A stretch of 28,567 nt of DNA from an uncultured Bacilli bacterium (GCA_947628765.1 CANRBD010000002.1:1-28567), one strand, 5' to 3'. Positions 7,693 through 16,001 are shown, counted from the first letter of the stretch. Notes: generated by a model from the sequence alone, not told the origin. A program made the numbers and translations.

Positions 7693-8449
7693 AACCGTTA
7701 TATAAGTTTAATAAATAAGTAAAATCTACTTGTAACAATAATAAAATTATGGCACCTATGGCTAAGAATGGTCCAAAAGGAATAATGTGGTCTTGATGAC
7801 TTTTAAGCATCATAAGTGATATCGGCAAACCGATTAAGGAGCCGACAAAAATTGCCAGTATCGCCATCGGATAACCGAGAACTAGACCGAAAATAAACAG
7901 CAATTTGATGTCACCATCACCCATCGATTCTCTTTTGAAAAGAAAATTACCGAAAAGTTTTATCGCATACATGGTTATAAAAGCCAAAATTCCACTAACA
8001 AGACCCATCATTATTGCCTTAGGTCCATTTATATATAGTATTTCAAAAGTTAAAATGATGCCAAAAACAATTAAAACTTCATCATTTATAATCATATATT
8101 TATAGTCGCTGATGATAATAATGATTAACATTGAAATAAAGGTTAAAGCGATTATTAATTTCAAAGAAAAACCAAATGATAAATAGGCAAGACCAAAAAG
8201 TAAGCCAGTAGTTAATTCAAAGATCATGTAAATTGGCGAAATTTTCGTTTGGCAATGTTTACATTTACCTTTTTGAATTAAATAAGAAATAACGGGGATT
8301 AATTCTAAAGCCGTAAGTTTTGTTTGACATTTTGGGCAGTGACTAGCTGGTTTAATTATCGATTCACCATTTGGCAGTCTAAGACCAACAACGTTGTAAA
8401 AGGAACCAAAAATGGTTCCAAGAATAAAGAACATAATAAAATAACCCAT
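7691..8449 (-). CDS. Type IV prepilin peptidase (PilD/ComC family)
   Basis: This 252-residue polytopic membrane aspartyl protease cleaves, and in many cases N-methylates, prepilin-type leaders. The N-terminal GSFYNVVGLRLP is at residues 15-26, the zinc-binding CxxC pairs are C38/C41 and C63/C66, the first catalytic Asp lies in ISDYKYM (D115) and the second in MGDGDIK (GDGD at 177-180). Start ATG 8449 follows AAGGAG; a TTG frame starting at 8476 would overlap pilC. It lies 10 bp after the PilC-like gene and shares its transcript. Substrates (pilins or pseudopilins) are not encoded in the window. Confidence 0.93.
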   Translation of the reverse strand: MGYFIMFFILGTIFGSFYNVVGLRLPNGESIIKPASHCPKCQTKLTALELIPVISYLIQKGKCKHCQTKISPIYMIFELTTGLLFGLAYLSFGFSLKLIIALTFISMLIIIIISDYKYMIINDEVLIVFGIILTFEILYINGPKAIMMGLVSGILAFITMYAIKLFGNFLFKRESMGDGDIKLLFIFGLVLGYPMAILAIFVGSLIGLPISLMMLKSHQDHIIPFGPFLAIGAIILLLLQVDFTYLLNLYNG

Positions 8450-8459
8450 AATACACTCC

Positions 8460-9968
8460 TTATTGTTGAATAGCACTATACATATTAAACATTGGAATAA
8501 CGATTGATAAAACGATTACTCCAACCATAAAGGTTAGCATAATAATCATGACTGGTTCAATGAAAGTTTTGATACGTGCGACGGCATTTTTATGTAAATC
8601 TTGATAATAATCGGCCACTTTCTGCATCATTTCTGGTAATTGTCCGGTTTTTTCACCGGTAACAATCATTTCATATGCGGGAATTGGAAAGGCCCAATGA
8701 TCTTTGAACGCAGTTGAAACTTTCCCTCCCCTAGAAATATTGCCGATAGCCTCACGAATCATCATTTTATATATTTCGTTGTTACTAACTTTATTTAAAA
8801 TATCCATAGTATCGGTAATGAAAACATTATGTGCCAGCAAGGACGCAAAAGTTTTGGTAAACATTGTAACTTCATTATAAATTATAACATTACCAAAGCC
8901 TGGGGTTTTCATAGCTAGCCATTGCATACTAGTTCTAAATGAAGTAACATTGCGGTATAAAAAGATAAATAATGTGAGTAATAGGACAATACCTAAACCA
9001 ATTAAAATAACATAATTACTTATAAAATTTGAAAGCCACAAGACGAATTTCGTAATAGCTGGGATATCAGTATTATCCATACTATCATAAATTTCGACAA
9101 ATTTTGGAACTACATAAACCATAATAAAAGTACCAACAGCAATAGCAACAAAGAAGATAATAATTGGATACATCATGGCACTGACCATAGCTTTATGGGT
9201 AGTTTCAACTTCATTATAGTATTCTTCCATATCATCTAAGGTTTCAGGTAGTTCACCGGTCATTTCCGAAGTTTTAACCATATTAATAAGTAATCTTGGA
9301 AAAGCTTTGCCTTGATCTTCTAATGATTCACTAAAGCTTTTACCTAATGATAAATCGTAACTGACACCTTCTAAGATTTTTTTATAAGTGGGTTGTTCAA
9401 ATTGTCTAATAAGAATACTTATAGCTTCAGCTAAAGGAATTCCGGCTTTTAAATAAGTAGATAATTGGGCGAGAAAAAAAATCAAATGTTTTGTTTTAAA
9501 TTTGGCATTAAAAGCATTGACTCCATGGAAAATATCAATCATTTTAGAGGTTTTAACAGATAAAACTGTATGACCACGGCTCTTTAAATAAGCTTCAACC
9601 TCAGCTTGGGAGTATGCCGCAAAATACCCTTTAATGGGTTTGCCATTTTTATTTTCTAAAGTGTATTCAAAAGTTGTTTTTTCTTTTCCCGTTTTTTTAC
9701 TATTTGTATTAAAAAGATGAGTGATTTTCTTATTATCTGGTTGTATATTTGAAATATTTTCTTTTTCGTTATTAATTGCACTAGAACTAGCGCCAAAATC
9801 ATTACTACGATTAGTAGAATATACTTTATTTTTTGGTGCTACTTTATTTTTAGAACGACTACTTAAAGGGTATATGAGCGCTTTTGGAATGACTAAAAGG
9901 CCATAGAAAAAGTATCTAACGAATTTATATACGAATATGCAAGGCATTAATAATATTTTAGCAATCAT
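8460..9968 (-). CDS. Type II secretion/type IV pilus inner-membrane platform protein (PilC/GspF/ComGB-like) with N-terminal extension
   Basis: The 502-residue protein carries the two T2SSF domains of PilC/GspF/ComGB (about 160-285 and 365-490), each with the expected hydrophobic segments, and the short domain that normally opens PilC (FEYTLENKNGKPIKGYF at about 100-116, then SQAEVEAYLKSRGHTVLSV). Ahead of this lies an extra segment of about 97 residues: a hydrophobic helix at 3-33 and a polar, low-complexity linker rich in Ser, Asn and Lys. I chose ATG 9968 after GGTGAG; GTG 9981-9983 is in frame but less likely. The family anchors the assembly ATPase beneath the pilus. The ATPase (PilB/ComGA) and pilins are not in this window, so the role, competence or pilus, is inferred. 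Confidence 0.9.
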   Translation of the reverse strand: MIAKILLMPCIFVYKFVRYFFYGLLVIPKALIYPLSSRSKNKVAPKNKVYSTNRSNDFGASSSAINNEKENISNIQPDNKKITHLFNTNSKKTGKEKTTFEYTLENKNGKPIKGYFAAYSQAEVEAYLKSRGHTVLSVKTSKMIDIFHGVNAFNAKFKTKHLIFFLAQLSTYLKAGIPLAEAISILIRQFEQPTYKKILEGVSYDLSLGKSFSESLEDQGKAFPRLLINMVKTSEMTGELPETLDDMEEYYNEVETTHKAMVSAMMYPIIIFFVAIAVGTFIMVYVVPKFVEIYDSMDNTDIPAITKFVLWLSNFISNYVILIGLGIVLLLTLFIFLYRNVTSFRTSMQWLAMKTPGFGNVIIYNEVTMFTKTFASLLAHNVFITDTMDILNKVSNNEIYKMMIREAIGNISRGGKVSTAFKDHWAFPIPAYEMIVTGEKTGQLPEMMQKVADYYQDLHKNAVARIKTFIEPVMIIMLTFMVGVIVLSIVIPMFNMYSAIQQ

Positions 9969-10002
9969 TAGACACTCACCCACCCTTTATTCTACTTTAA
10001 TA

Positions 10003-10030
10003 ATTATACCATATTTCCAGCATAAAACAA
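10003..10030 (-). promoter_or_regulatory. Probable promoter of the pilC-pilD pair
   Basis: Read on the minus strand: TTGTTT (10025-10030), a 16-bp spacer ending in TGG, then TATAAT (10003-10008). This is a reasonable sigma-A promoter with an extended -10. Confidence 0.5.
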
Positions 10031-10031
10031 A

Positions 10032-10058
10032 ACATTTTTATGAAAAAAACATATAATA
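10032..10058 (+). promoter_or_regulatory. Possible mother-cell sigma (SigE/SigK-type) promoter of the YqfQ-like gene
   Basis: CATATAATA at 10050-10058 fits the CATAnnnTA -10 recognised by sporulation mother-cell sigma factors, with AC (10032-10033) 16 bp upstream as in SigK promoters. The same bases also contain TATAAT without a good -35. Chance matches are common in AT-rich DNA. Confidence 0.3.
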
Positions 10059-10079
10059 ATTTTAGAAAGGGGTTTGATT

Positions 10080-10400
10080 ATGAATTTTTATAACCCATAT
10101 TACTCATTTGTGCCATATAGTGTAGCACGTCCAGGCTTATTTAGCATCTTAACTAATAGCTTTAGAAATTTTAATTTAGGTTCACTTATAAGTGGAACTC
10201 AGCGTACTTTAGGCCTTGTAAATCAAGCTATCCCAGTTATTAAACAGATAACACCGGTGATGAAAAATGCGAAAACGATGTTTAAAGTAATGAACGAGTT
10301 TAAAAAGACAGATGCGCCAAGTACACCACCGAAAAATATGCCGGATACATCAGTAAGTGAAAGCACGAATATCGATGCGGGGCCAACTTTTTTTGCTTAG
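10080..10400 (+). CDS. YqfQ-like (VrrA-type) small protein, probably sporulation-associated
   Basis: The 106-residue protein has a Tyr/Pro-rich start (NFYNPYYSFVPYSVARPG), a central segment that matches the pattern I know from Bacillus YqfQ, in which a TQ...AxPxxxQxxPxxKN..xMxKxxxxxK series forms helices (here SGTQRTLGLVNQAIPVIK through KTMFKVMNEFKK, about 40-84), and a polar Pro/Ser/Thr tail. YqfQ lies close to sigA-trmK in B. subtilis, as it does here, which supports orthology. Start ATG 10080 follows AAAGGGG with a 7-nt spacer; the TTG at 10074 is too close to it. Function is not known beyond the spore link. Confidence is moderate because the family is short and low in complexity. Confidence 0.6.
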   Translation: MNFYNPYYSFVPYSVARPGLFSILTNSFRNFNLGSLISGTQRTLGLVNQAIPVIKQITPVMKNAKTMFKVMNEFKKTDAPSTPPKNMPDTSVSESTNIDAGPTFFA

Positions 10401-10418
10401 TATGAAAAAGGTATAAGT

Positions 10419-10435
10419 AAAAGGCTTCCCTTTTT
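10419..10435 (+). terminator. Weak terminator after the YqfQ-like gene
   Basis: AAAAGG (10419-10424) pairs with CCTTTT (10429-10434) around a 4-nt loop and leads directly into T5. The short AT-rich stem makes this a modest candidate. Confidence 0.45.
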
Positions 10436-10451
10436 GGCGTTTAAATTTGAA

Positions 10452-10471
10452 AATGTCACTATAAATGACAC
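10452..10471. promoter_or_regulatory. Inverted repeat, possible operator of the XRE regulator
   Basis: TGTCA (10454-10458) and TGACA (10466-10470) form an interrupted palindrome with a 7-bp centre; the same stretch can be read as the near direct repeat ATGTCACT/ATGACACT. It lies about 105 bp upstream of a double-HTH regulator, ahead of a TATAAT at 10531-10536. The remainder of 10436-10574 shows no gene. Confidence 0.35.
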
Positions 10472-10574
10472 TTTGGTTTAAAAAATTAAATATTTTGCTT
10501 TTTTTATCTAATATCTCCGAAAAAAACGATTATAATACAAAATAATTTTAAAATTAATTTAGGTGGTATGTTGT

Positions 10575-11051
10575 ATGTTGTTAAAATTTAAACGGATTAA
10601 CGATTTGCGAATTGACAACGATTTAACAATAAAAGAAATGGCTAAAATTATTGGAGTATCCGTTGATAATTTTTTTGATTATGCGAATGGTCGTAGTAAT
10701 TTTCCGCTTGATAAATTAAATAAGTTTGTCAATTATTTTAAAACCAGTTTTGATTATGTTACCGGTTTATCAAATGTTAAAATGAATTATCAAAATAAGA
10801 TAAATTTAAAATTATTGCAAAAAAGATTAAAAGAAGTAAGACTGCAAAGCCATTATTCTCAGGCCATGGCAGCTAATATAATTGGCGATAAACAGTCAAC
10901 TTATTGGAATTATGAAAATGGTGTTTCTGTCATTCCAATATCAAAATTATATCTGTTGGCAGCATTTTATAATGTATCCATTGATTATTTTGTTGGTAAA
11001 ACTAATAATAAAAATATTATCAAAAAACAAAAAAAGAAGCTAACCAATTAA
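10575..11051 (+). CDS. Double XRE-family helix-turn-helix regulator
   Basis: The 158-residue protein consists of two helix-turn-helix XRE domains in tandem. The first is at about 4-57 (LRIDNDLTIKEMAKIIGVSV with the trailing YFKTSFDYVTGLS), the second at about 72-135 (KRLKEVRLQSHYSQAMAANI, then WNYENGVSVIPISKLYLLAAF and IDYFVG). Both end in the typical SxDYxxGxxN signature. There is no sensor domain, and a basic tail closes the protein. Start ATG 10575 has AGGTGG 8 nt upstream; GTG 10563 overlaps that site. Two fused HTHs could let a monomer bind like a dimer, or bind two half sites such as the repeat at 10452-10471. Target genes unknown. Confidence 0.82.
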   Translation: MLLKFKRINDLRIDNDLTIKEMAKIIGVSVDNFFDYANGRSNFPLDKLNKFVNYFKTSFDYVTGLSNVKMNYQNKINLKLLQKRLKEVRLQSHYSQAMAANIIGDKQSTYWNYENGVSVIPISKLYLLAAFYNVSIDYFVGKTNNKNIIKKQKKKLTN

Positions 11052-11062
11052 CTTCCTTTTTT
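11030..11062. terminator. Bidirectional terminator between the XRE gene and trmK
   Basis: GAAGCTAA (11036-11043) pairs with TTAACTTC (11048-11055) with one mismatch around a 4-nt loop, flanked by A6 on the left and T7 on the right. The two convergent genes overlap by 4 bp inside it. Confidence 0.65.
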
Positions 11063-11647
11063 TATTTGCCTCATTATATGTAAGTATTTGAATTTATAAA
11101 ATAAATTTTTTTCATTTTGATATTTTAGTTTATACTCTTTTATTAGTTTATTACGGTATTCGTCATTGGAAAAATTATATAAATTCTTTATTTTGCTACC
11201 GGTTTTATATTTATAGTATGTAATAACATAGAAATGTTTGTCTTTAACAATTTGTTCTTGGTAAAGGTAATATCCTTTCTTTTTTAACGCTTTTCTTAAA
11301 TAAGGAATATCATTTTGGGAACTAATTATTAAATCATTAGTTATTTTTTGATTTAATATTTTTAAAATTGTATATGTGCCCATGCCAGACATAACGATAA
11401 TTTCTTGATGTAAAGGAATATTTTTTAGACCATCAGTAACCATTGTTGTTACGTTTACTTGATATTTTTGAATATTTTTATTAGCTTTTTCAATGCATTT
11501 GGCGGAAATATCAGTCGCTAAGCATTGGCAATTTTTTTCTTTAGTTAAATAAATATCTAATAAAGCATGGTCGGCACCAATATCGATAATATTACTATTG
11601 GAAGGAATCAAATTTGCAATAGCTTTTAAACGTTTAGATAGTTTCAT
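11048..11647 (-). CDS. trmK: tRNA (adenine(22)-N1)-methyltransferase TrmK
   Basis: The 199-residue SAM-dependent methyltransferase is TrmK, which makes m1A22 in tRNAs. It begins LSKRLKAIANLIPSNSNIIDIGADHALLDIYL, with the SAM-binding IDIGADHA at about 21-28, then ATDISAKCIEKANKNI and the family's VMSGMGTYTIL (about 94-104) with ISSQNDIPYLRKAL. A C-terminal coiled-coil-like helical tail is present. Length is slightly under the B. subtilis protein. Its ATG overlaps the rpoD stop (TAATG), so it is translated from the dnaG-rpoD message, the same position as in B. subtilis. Confidence 0.93.
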   Translation of the reverse strand: MKLSKRLKAIANLIPSNSNIIDIGADHALLDIYLTKEKNCQCLATDISAKCIEKANKNIQKYQVNVTTMVTDGLKNIPLHQEIIVMSGMGTYTILKILNQKITNDLIISSQNDIPYLRKALKKKGYYLYQEQIVKDKHFYVITYYKYKTGSKIKNLYNFSNDEYRNKLIKEYKLKYQNEKNLFYKFKYLHIMRQIKKGS

Positions 11648-12720
11648 TAGTCACCAAGGTAATCTTTTAACTTACGGCTACGTGATGGATGACGTAATTT
11701 TCTTAAAGCTTTAGCTTCGATTTGTCTTATACGTTCTCTAGTAACACCAAATAACTGCCCTACTTCTTCCAAAGTGCGAGGTCTGCCATCTTCAAGTCCG
11801 AAGCGTAAACGAATAACTTTTTCTTCTCTTTCGGTAAGTGTAAGCAAAACTTCAGAAATTTCATCTTTTAATAGTTCATTAATAGCGAAATCTTCTGGAC
11901 TCATATTAGTTTCATCGGGAATAAAATCACCTAAATGTGAATCATCTTCTTCGCCGATTGGCGTTTCTAAACTAACTGGTTCTTGACTAATTTTATAAAT
12001 ATCGCGAATTTTTTCAACGGTGGTTCCCATTTTTTTAGATAATTCTTCTTCGGTTGGTTCTCTATTTAGTTCAAGGGTTAATTGACGTTCTACACGCGCT
12101 AGTTTATTAATAGTTTCAACCATGTGAACGGGAACACGAATAGTCCTTGCTTGATCGGCAATAGCTCTAGTGATAGCTTGTCTAATCCACCAAGTGGCAT
12201 ATGTTGAAAATTTATAGCCTTTAGTTACATCAAATTTTTCTACGGCTTTCATTAAACCAATATTACCTTCTTGGATTAGATCTAAAAATAACATTCCACG
12301 ACCGACATATCTTTTAGCAATACTAACTACTAAACGTAAATTAGCTTCAGCTAAAATAGCTTTAGCTTCTTCATCACCTGTAACAATACGATCAGCTAGC
12401 TCAGCTTCTTCTTCATTGGTAAGTAGTTTAATTTGTCCAATTTCTTTTAAATACATTCTTACTGGATCGTTGATTGTTAAATCTTTAGTTAAGCTTTCAG
12501 TATCGGTTCCGTTATCTTCCGTATCATCTTCAGCATTTTCTGATACTACTTGTATTTGATTTTCATTTAAAGCATTATATAAATCATCTAAAGAATCAGC
12601 ATCTAATTCTAACCCTTTTAGTTTATCAGCTAATTCTTCGTAAGTAATTACACCTTTTTTCTTACCTAATTTTATTAATTCTTGTTTTCTTTCTTCAAAA
12701 CTTTTTATTTCATTAAACAT
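11647..12720 (-). CDS. rpoD: RNA polymerase primary sigma factor SigA (RpoD)
   Basis: The 357-residue protein is the housekeeping sigma factor. In order: a short region 1.1 (KKGVITYEELADKL, about 21-34), an acidic linker, region 1.2 beginning DPVRMYLKEIG, region 2 with LDLIQEGNIGLMKAVEKFD and FSTYATWWIRQAI (core binding and -10 recognition), region 3 from VHMVETINKL, and region 4 with the -35-binding helix-turn-helix (LEEVGQLFGVTRERIRQIEAKALRKLR). This identifies a group 1 sigma, matching the TTGACA/TATAAT promoters seen in the window. Start ATG 12720 follows AAAAGGAGAG and overlaps dnaG by 8 bp. Confidence 0.97.
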   Translation of the reverse strand: MFNEIKSFEERKQELIKLGKKKGVITYEELADKLKGLELDADSLDDLYNALNENQIQVVSENAEDDTEDNGTDTESLTKDLTINDPVRMYLKEIGQIKLLTNEEEAELADRIVTGDEEAKAILAEANLRLVVSIAKRYVGRGMLFLDLIQEGNIGLMKAVEKFDVTKGYKFSTYATWWIRQAITRAIADQARTIRVPVHMVETINKLARVERQLTLELNREPTEEELSKKMGTTVEKIRDIYKISQEPVSLETPIGEEDDSHLGDFIPDETNMSPEDFAINELLKDEISEVLLTLTEREEKVIRLRFGLEDGRPRTLEEVGQLFGVTRERIRQIEAKALRKLRHPSRSRKLKDYLGD

Positions 12721-14440
12721 TAGTACTCTCCTTTTTTAAATCGATTATTTTCTGCGCAATTTCGGCTTTTTTAAGTGGATCTAATTCTTTCTTCATATTG
12801 GCAGTTAATCTATTAATTTCATTTTTGACATTATAATCTTTAATGGTTTTAATGTAATCATCAATTTCCTCGTTTGAATAATTTTCTTTTAAATCAGCTT
12901 CTTCAATTTTAGAAATGGTTTTAACGATATCTTCATCACATTCGACATAATCGATTAAATCAGCTTCTTTGATAAAACCATATTCGTTATAAAACATTTT
13001 AATTTCCCTAGCTAAAAAGCGATATTCTTCAGTTGGCATATAAGTTACTTTAGTATTATATATTTTGATAACTTCGGGGTATCTTAACATATAATATATT
13101 AAATTTCTTTCAGCCATTTCATATTTATTCATTTTAATTTTTGGTTTAGGTTTAACTTTTGGCATTTTAACTTTATTATTGCCTAATTTAGAACGTAAAA
13201 TACCTTCATCTAAGCCGGTTTCATTAACAATTTTTTTAATGGTTAATTCTCTTAGAATATCATCGTTTATTTTTTTAATTTCTTTAATCGCTTCACTGAC
13301 AAATTGCGCTTCATCAATAGTGTTATTTAAGTTTTTGCCTTTTTTTAAATAATTTAATTTAAAATCCATTACATTCATAGTATTTTTAATTAAATTTTTA
13401 AATTCATCCCCATTTTTCATAATATATTCATCGGGATCTAGGCCATCTTTTAACGCAATTATTTTGGGAATAACCCCAATGGCTATTAATTCATCGGCAC
13501 ACGCCATCGTGGCATGCGCTCCAGCATCATCACCATCAAAACATAGGATTACTTCTTTAGCCATTTTTTTAATTAAAATAGCTTGCTCTTTAGTAACGGC
13601 TGTACCCATAGTGGCTACAACATTAGTAATACCGATGGAATAGGCTCTAATAACATCCATAAAGCCTTCCATGACGATTATTTGATTGTTTAATCTCGCA
13701 CTGTCTTTGGCGCGATGATAATTATAAAGAAGCTCCCCTTTTTTAAAAATTTCTGTTTCCCAAGTATTAAAATATTTTGATTTATCTTCACGATTATATA
13801 TGCGGCCACTATAAGCAACAACATTACCTTTTAAATCATAAAGTGGAAACATAATTCGGCCATAGAATAAATCTAAAAAGCCATAGGTGTTTTTATTGAC
13901 TAAACCACTTTTCATTATAGATTTTTCATCAAATTTTTTAAATAATAATTTGGATAACGAATCTTTATCATCAAGGGCTAGTCCAATTTGAAATTCTTTA
14001 ATAATATCATCGTTTATACCGCGAGCTTTTAAATATTCTCTGGCTTCTTTACCAGCTGAGGTATTGATGTTGTTAGTATAAAATTTTAAACTTAAATTAT
14101 ATATTTCATATAATTTAGAATGATTTTTAAGTTTAGGAATATTACCGATGTCGATATTAATACCGGCACTATCGGCCACTTTTTTGACAGCTTCGATAAA
14201 AGAGATATTTTCATAGTCCATGACAAATTTAAAAACTGTTCCCGTAGCTCCGCATGAAAAACATTTATAAATTTTTTTGTCACGATTAACACTCATACTG
14301 GGGTTATTATCATCGTGAAATGGACATATTCCAAAATAATTTTTACCTCTAGGTGTTAAAGAAACATAATTAGAAATAATTTCGACAATATCAGCGGCAT
14401 CTCTAATTTCTTTAATTTTTTCTTGGTCGATATAACTCAT
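12713..14440 (-). CDS. dnaG: DNA primase DnaG
   Basis: The 575-residue primase makes RNA primers for replication and works with the replicative helicase. Domains: an N-terminal zinc-binding domain with C39, H42, C60 and C63 (CPFH...CFSC), the RNA polymerase domain with DLxGxxxAYSGR (about 202-213), a TOPRIM core with the glutamate in EGFMD (258-262) and the metal-binding DGDDAG (302-307), and a C-terminal helical helicase-interaction domain. Start: three ATGs stand close together (14449, 14446 in the ATGATG run, and 14440); GAGGGG sits 10 nt before 14440, the best spacing. First gene of the dnaG-rpoD-trmK macromolecular synthesis operon. No clear promoter is visible in the gap before it. Confidence 0.97.
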   Translation of the reverse strand: MSYIDQEKIKEIRDAADIVEIISNYVSLTPRGKNYFGICPFHDDNNPSMSVNRDKKIYKCFSCGATGTVFKFVMDYENISFIEAVKKVADSAGINIDIGNIPKLKNHSKLYEIYNLSLKFYTNNINTSAGKEAREYLKARGINDDIIKEFQIGLALDDKDSLSKLLFKKFDEKSIMKSGLVNKNTYGFLDLFYGRIMFPLYDLKGNVVAYSGRIYNREDKSKYFNTWETEIFKKGELLYNYHRAKDSARLNNQIIVMEGFMDVIRAYSIGITNVVATMGTAVTKEQAILIKKMAKEVILCFDGDDAGAHATMACADELIAIGVIPKIIALKDGLDPDEYIMKNGDEFKNLIKNTMNVMDFKLNYLKKGKNLNNTIDEAQFVSEAIKEIKKINDDILRELTIKKIVNETGLDEGILRSKLGNNKVKMPKVKPKPKIKMNKYEMAERNLIYYMLRYPEVIKIYNTKVTYMPTEEYRFLAREIKMFYNEYGFIKEADLIDYVECDEDIVKTISKIEEADLKENYSNEEIDDYIKTIKDYNVKNEINRLTANMKKELDPLKKAEIAQKIIDLKKESTNV

Positions 14441-14561
14441 TAGCATCATACCCCTCTATATATAATATACGATATGGACAAGCTATTTTCCTTTTTTTTC
14501 TGACAAAAAAACATAATTTTTTTAATTTTTCATATACTAAATGTAAAAAAGGAGGTATATT

Positions 14562-15098
14562 ATGTCCTTAAAATGGATAAAAGTTATCGCGACATTTGGG
14601 ATTTTTCTTTTATGTTTTTTAGTACATTCCATGTATAGTTTATTTCCAAATGCCTTATTTAGTATTTTCTTTCCTGTTAATGAAAGTATTTGGGAACATA
14701 TGAAAATGTTGTTTACGGCGATAATTTTATATGGTTTAATAGATTATTTTATTTTAAAAAAATCCGGACAACCCAATCGTAATTATTTAGTTAATTTATT
14801 TATAACAGGATTTTTAAGTATTCCCATTTTTTTAGCAATTTATTTACCAATTTATACTTTTACTGGCGAAAATATGGTTTTAAATTTTATTGTTTTGTTT
14901 ATGACCATTGCCATAACCCAGGTTATTAGTTATTATATTTTAAAAAGTAAAAAATATAATAACTTAAATTATGTAAGTTTAATTGGCATTGTTTTAGTTT
15001 ATATTATTATGGGAATATTGACGTACTATCCACTTTTAAATGATTTATTTTTTGATCCAGTCGATGAAAAGTATGGTATTAATACATATTCCATTTAA
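14562..15098 (+). CDS. DUF6512-like integral membrane protein
   Basis: The 178-residue protein has five or so hydrophobic helices (about 7-25, 50-65, 80-102, 108-127, 140-157). The motif FFPVNESIWEHMKM after the first helix (about 36-49) is the hallmark of the DUF6512 membrane family as I recall it. Start ATG 14562 has an excellent AAAGGAGG site 6 nt upstream. It stands alone on the plus strand between dnaG and rsmD, both on the minus strand. No catalytic residues or partners hint at a function. No convincing promoter: TATACT at 14533-14538 lacks a -35. Bases 15099-15208 hold only a TATAAT at 15180-15185. Confidence 0.7.
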   Translation: MSLKWIKVIATFGIFLLCFLVHSMYSLFPNALFSIFFPVNESIWEHMKMLFTAIILYGLIDYFILKKSGQPNRNYLVNLFITGFLSIPIFLAIYLPIYTFTGENMVLNFIVLFMTIAITQVISYYILKSKKYNNLNYVSLIGIVLVYIIMGILTYYPLLNDLFFDPVDEKYGINTYSI

Positions 15099-15208
15099 AC
15101 CGTGATTTATTATAAATAAAAGCTGATTAAAAGTCAAACAAAACTGTTAAACTTTGCTTAACTTTATAGCTTATTTGTGTATAATATGTTTAAAAAGTTT
15201 AATAAAGT

Positions 15209-15241
15209 AAAAACTCATAATATTTAGATTTATGAGTTTTT
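15209..15241. terminator. Bidirectional terminator between the membrane protein gene and rsmD
   Basis: A perfect 12-bp stem (15209-15220 with 15230-15241) closes a 9-nt loop and ends in T5. It overlaps the rsmD stop and can serve the plus-strand gene as well. Confidence 0.8.
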
Positions 15242-15751
15242 GTATATCTTAATATATTTATTTCCATACTTTTTTTCTTTGATAAGTTCTAAATTAGAAA
15301 TTGGCTTTTCCGTTTCATATTCACAGACAATAAGCCCATTTTTATTTAAAAGCTCTAGTTCTTCAATTAATTTAATAGCTTTATTTAAATTATTATTTTT
15401 ATAAGGTGGATCTAAAAATATAATATCGTATTTTAGTTTAGTTTCTTTTAAATATTTTTTATAATCACATTTAACAACATAGGCATTTTTAATATTTAAA
15501 GTGTTTTCGTTTAAAGTTTTAATAGCTTCTATGTTATTATCGATGAAATAACATTCTTTGGCTCCCATACTTAAGGCTTCAATGCCTAACGCCCCACTAC
15601 CGGCAAATAAGTCTAAACAAGTACTATCTGGAATTTTAGTCTGAATGGTGCCAAACAAGGATTCTTTTACTCTATCCATTGTTGGTCTAGTACCATCGAT
15701 ATCAAAACCTTTTAAATTTTTACCTTTATAAATTCCACTAATTACTCGCAT
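15230..15751 (-). CDS. rsmD: 16S rRNA (guanine(966)-N(2))-methyltransferase RsmD
   Basis: The 173-residue protein methylates G966 of 16S rRNA using SAM. It opens MRVISGIYKGKNLKG, then TRPTMDRVKESLFG (about 21-34), the SAM-binding LDLFAGSGALGIEALS (about 46-61), and the N6/N2-methyltransferase catalytic motif FLDPPY (about 113-118). Length is normal. Start ATG 15751 follows GGTGATATAA. It lies 28 bp after ylbE, the same order as ylbE to ylbH (rsmD) in B. subtilis, though ylbF and ylbG, which lie between them there, are missing. Confidence 0.95.
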   Translation of the reverse strand: MRVISGIYKGKNLKGFDIDGTRPTMDRVKESLFGTIQTKIPDSTCLDLFAGSGALGIEALSMGAKECYFIDNNIEAIKTLNENTLNIKNAYVVKCDYKKYLKETKLKYDIIFLDPPYKNNNLNKAIKLIEELELLNKNGLIVCEYETEKPISNLELIKEKKYGNKYIKIYKNS

Positions 15752-15779
15752 TTATATCACCAACAATACTATAACATAT

Positions 15780-16001
15780 TTATTTTAAAGTGGATAGTAC
15801 TTTTTCTAACATTTCAATAGTATTTAAGGTATCGGATAGTTTATCCATTCTTCTAGCTTTAGCTAACTCTTTAGCTTTTTCTTCAAACATTTTAAAATTA
15901 GCGGGATTACGATTTAATAGTTTATACCAATCAGAATTTTGTCTTAAAAATTTTAAATAGTATTCATTATTTTTGATGCGATATTGTAGATCTAAAATCA
16001 T
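15780..16001 (-). CDS. ylbE: YlbE-like protein
   Basis: The 73-residue protein shows the YlbE core: a helix followed by the LRQNSDWYKLLNRNP stretch (about 19-33; the family's FIRexPxWYRxLsRxP), then an F-E-x-x-A-K helix and a C-terminal Met/Leu-rich helix. Its ATG overlaps the ylbD stop in TAATG, so the two are coupled. B. subtilis has the same ylbD-ylbE pair; function is not established. Confidence 0.72.
   Translation of the reverse strand: MILDLQYRIKNNEYYLKFLRQNSDWYKLLNRNPANFKMFEEKAKELAKARRMDKLSDTLNTIEMLEKVLSTLK

Noticed and set aside
11774..11986. Antisense reading frame inside rpoD (and similar frames inside dnaG, uvrA, uppP, rlmB and rbgA)
   Set aside because: These are shadows of conserved genes on the other strand, without ribosome binding sites or recognisable proteins.
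15154..15185. Plus-strand promoter (TTGCTT, TATAAT) with a short RNA ending at the 15241 terminator
   Set aside because: The spacer is 20 bp and the transcript would be only about 50 nt; nothing supports a small RNA.
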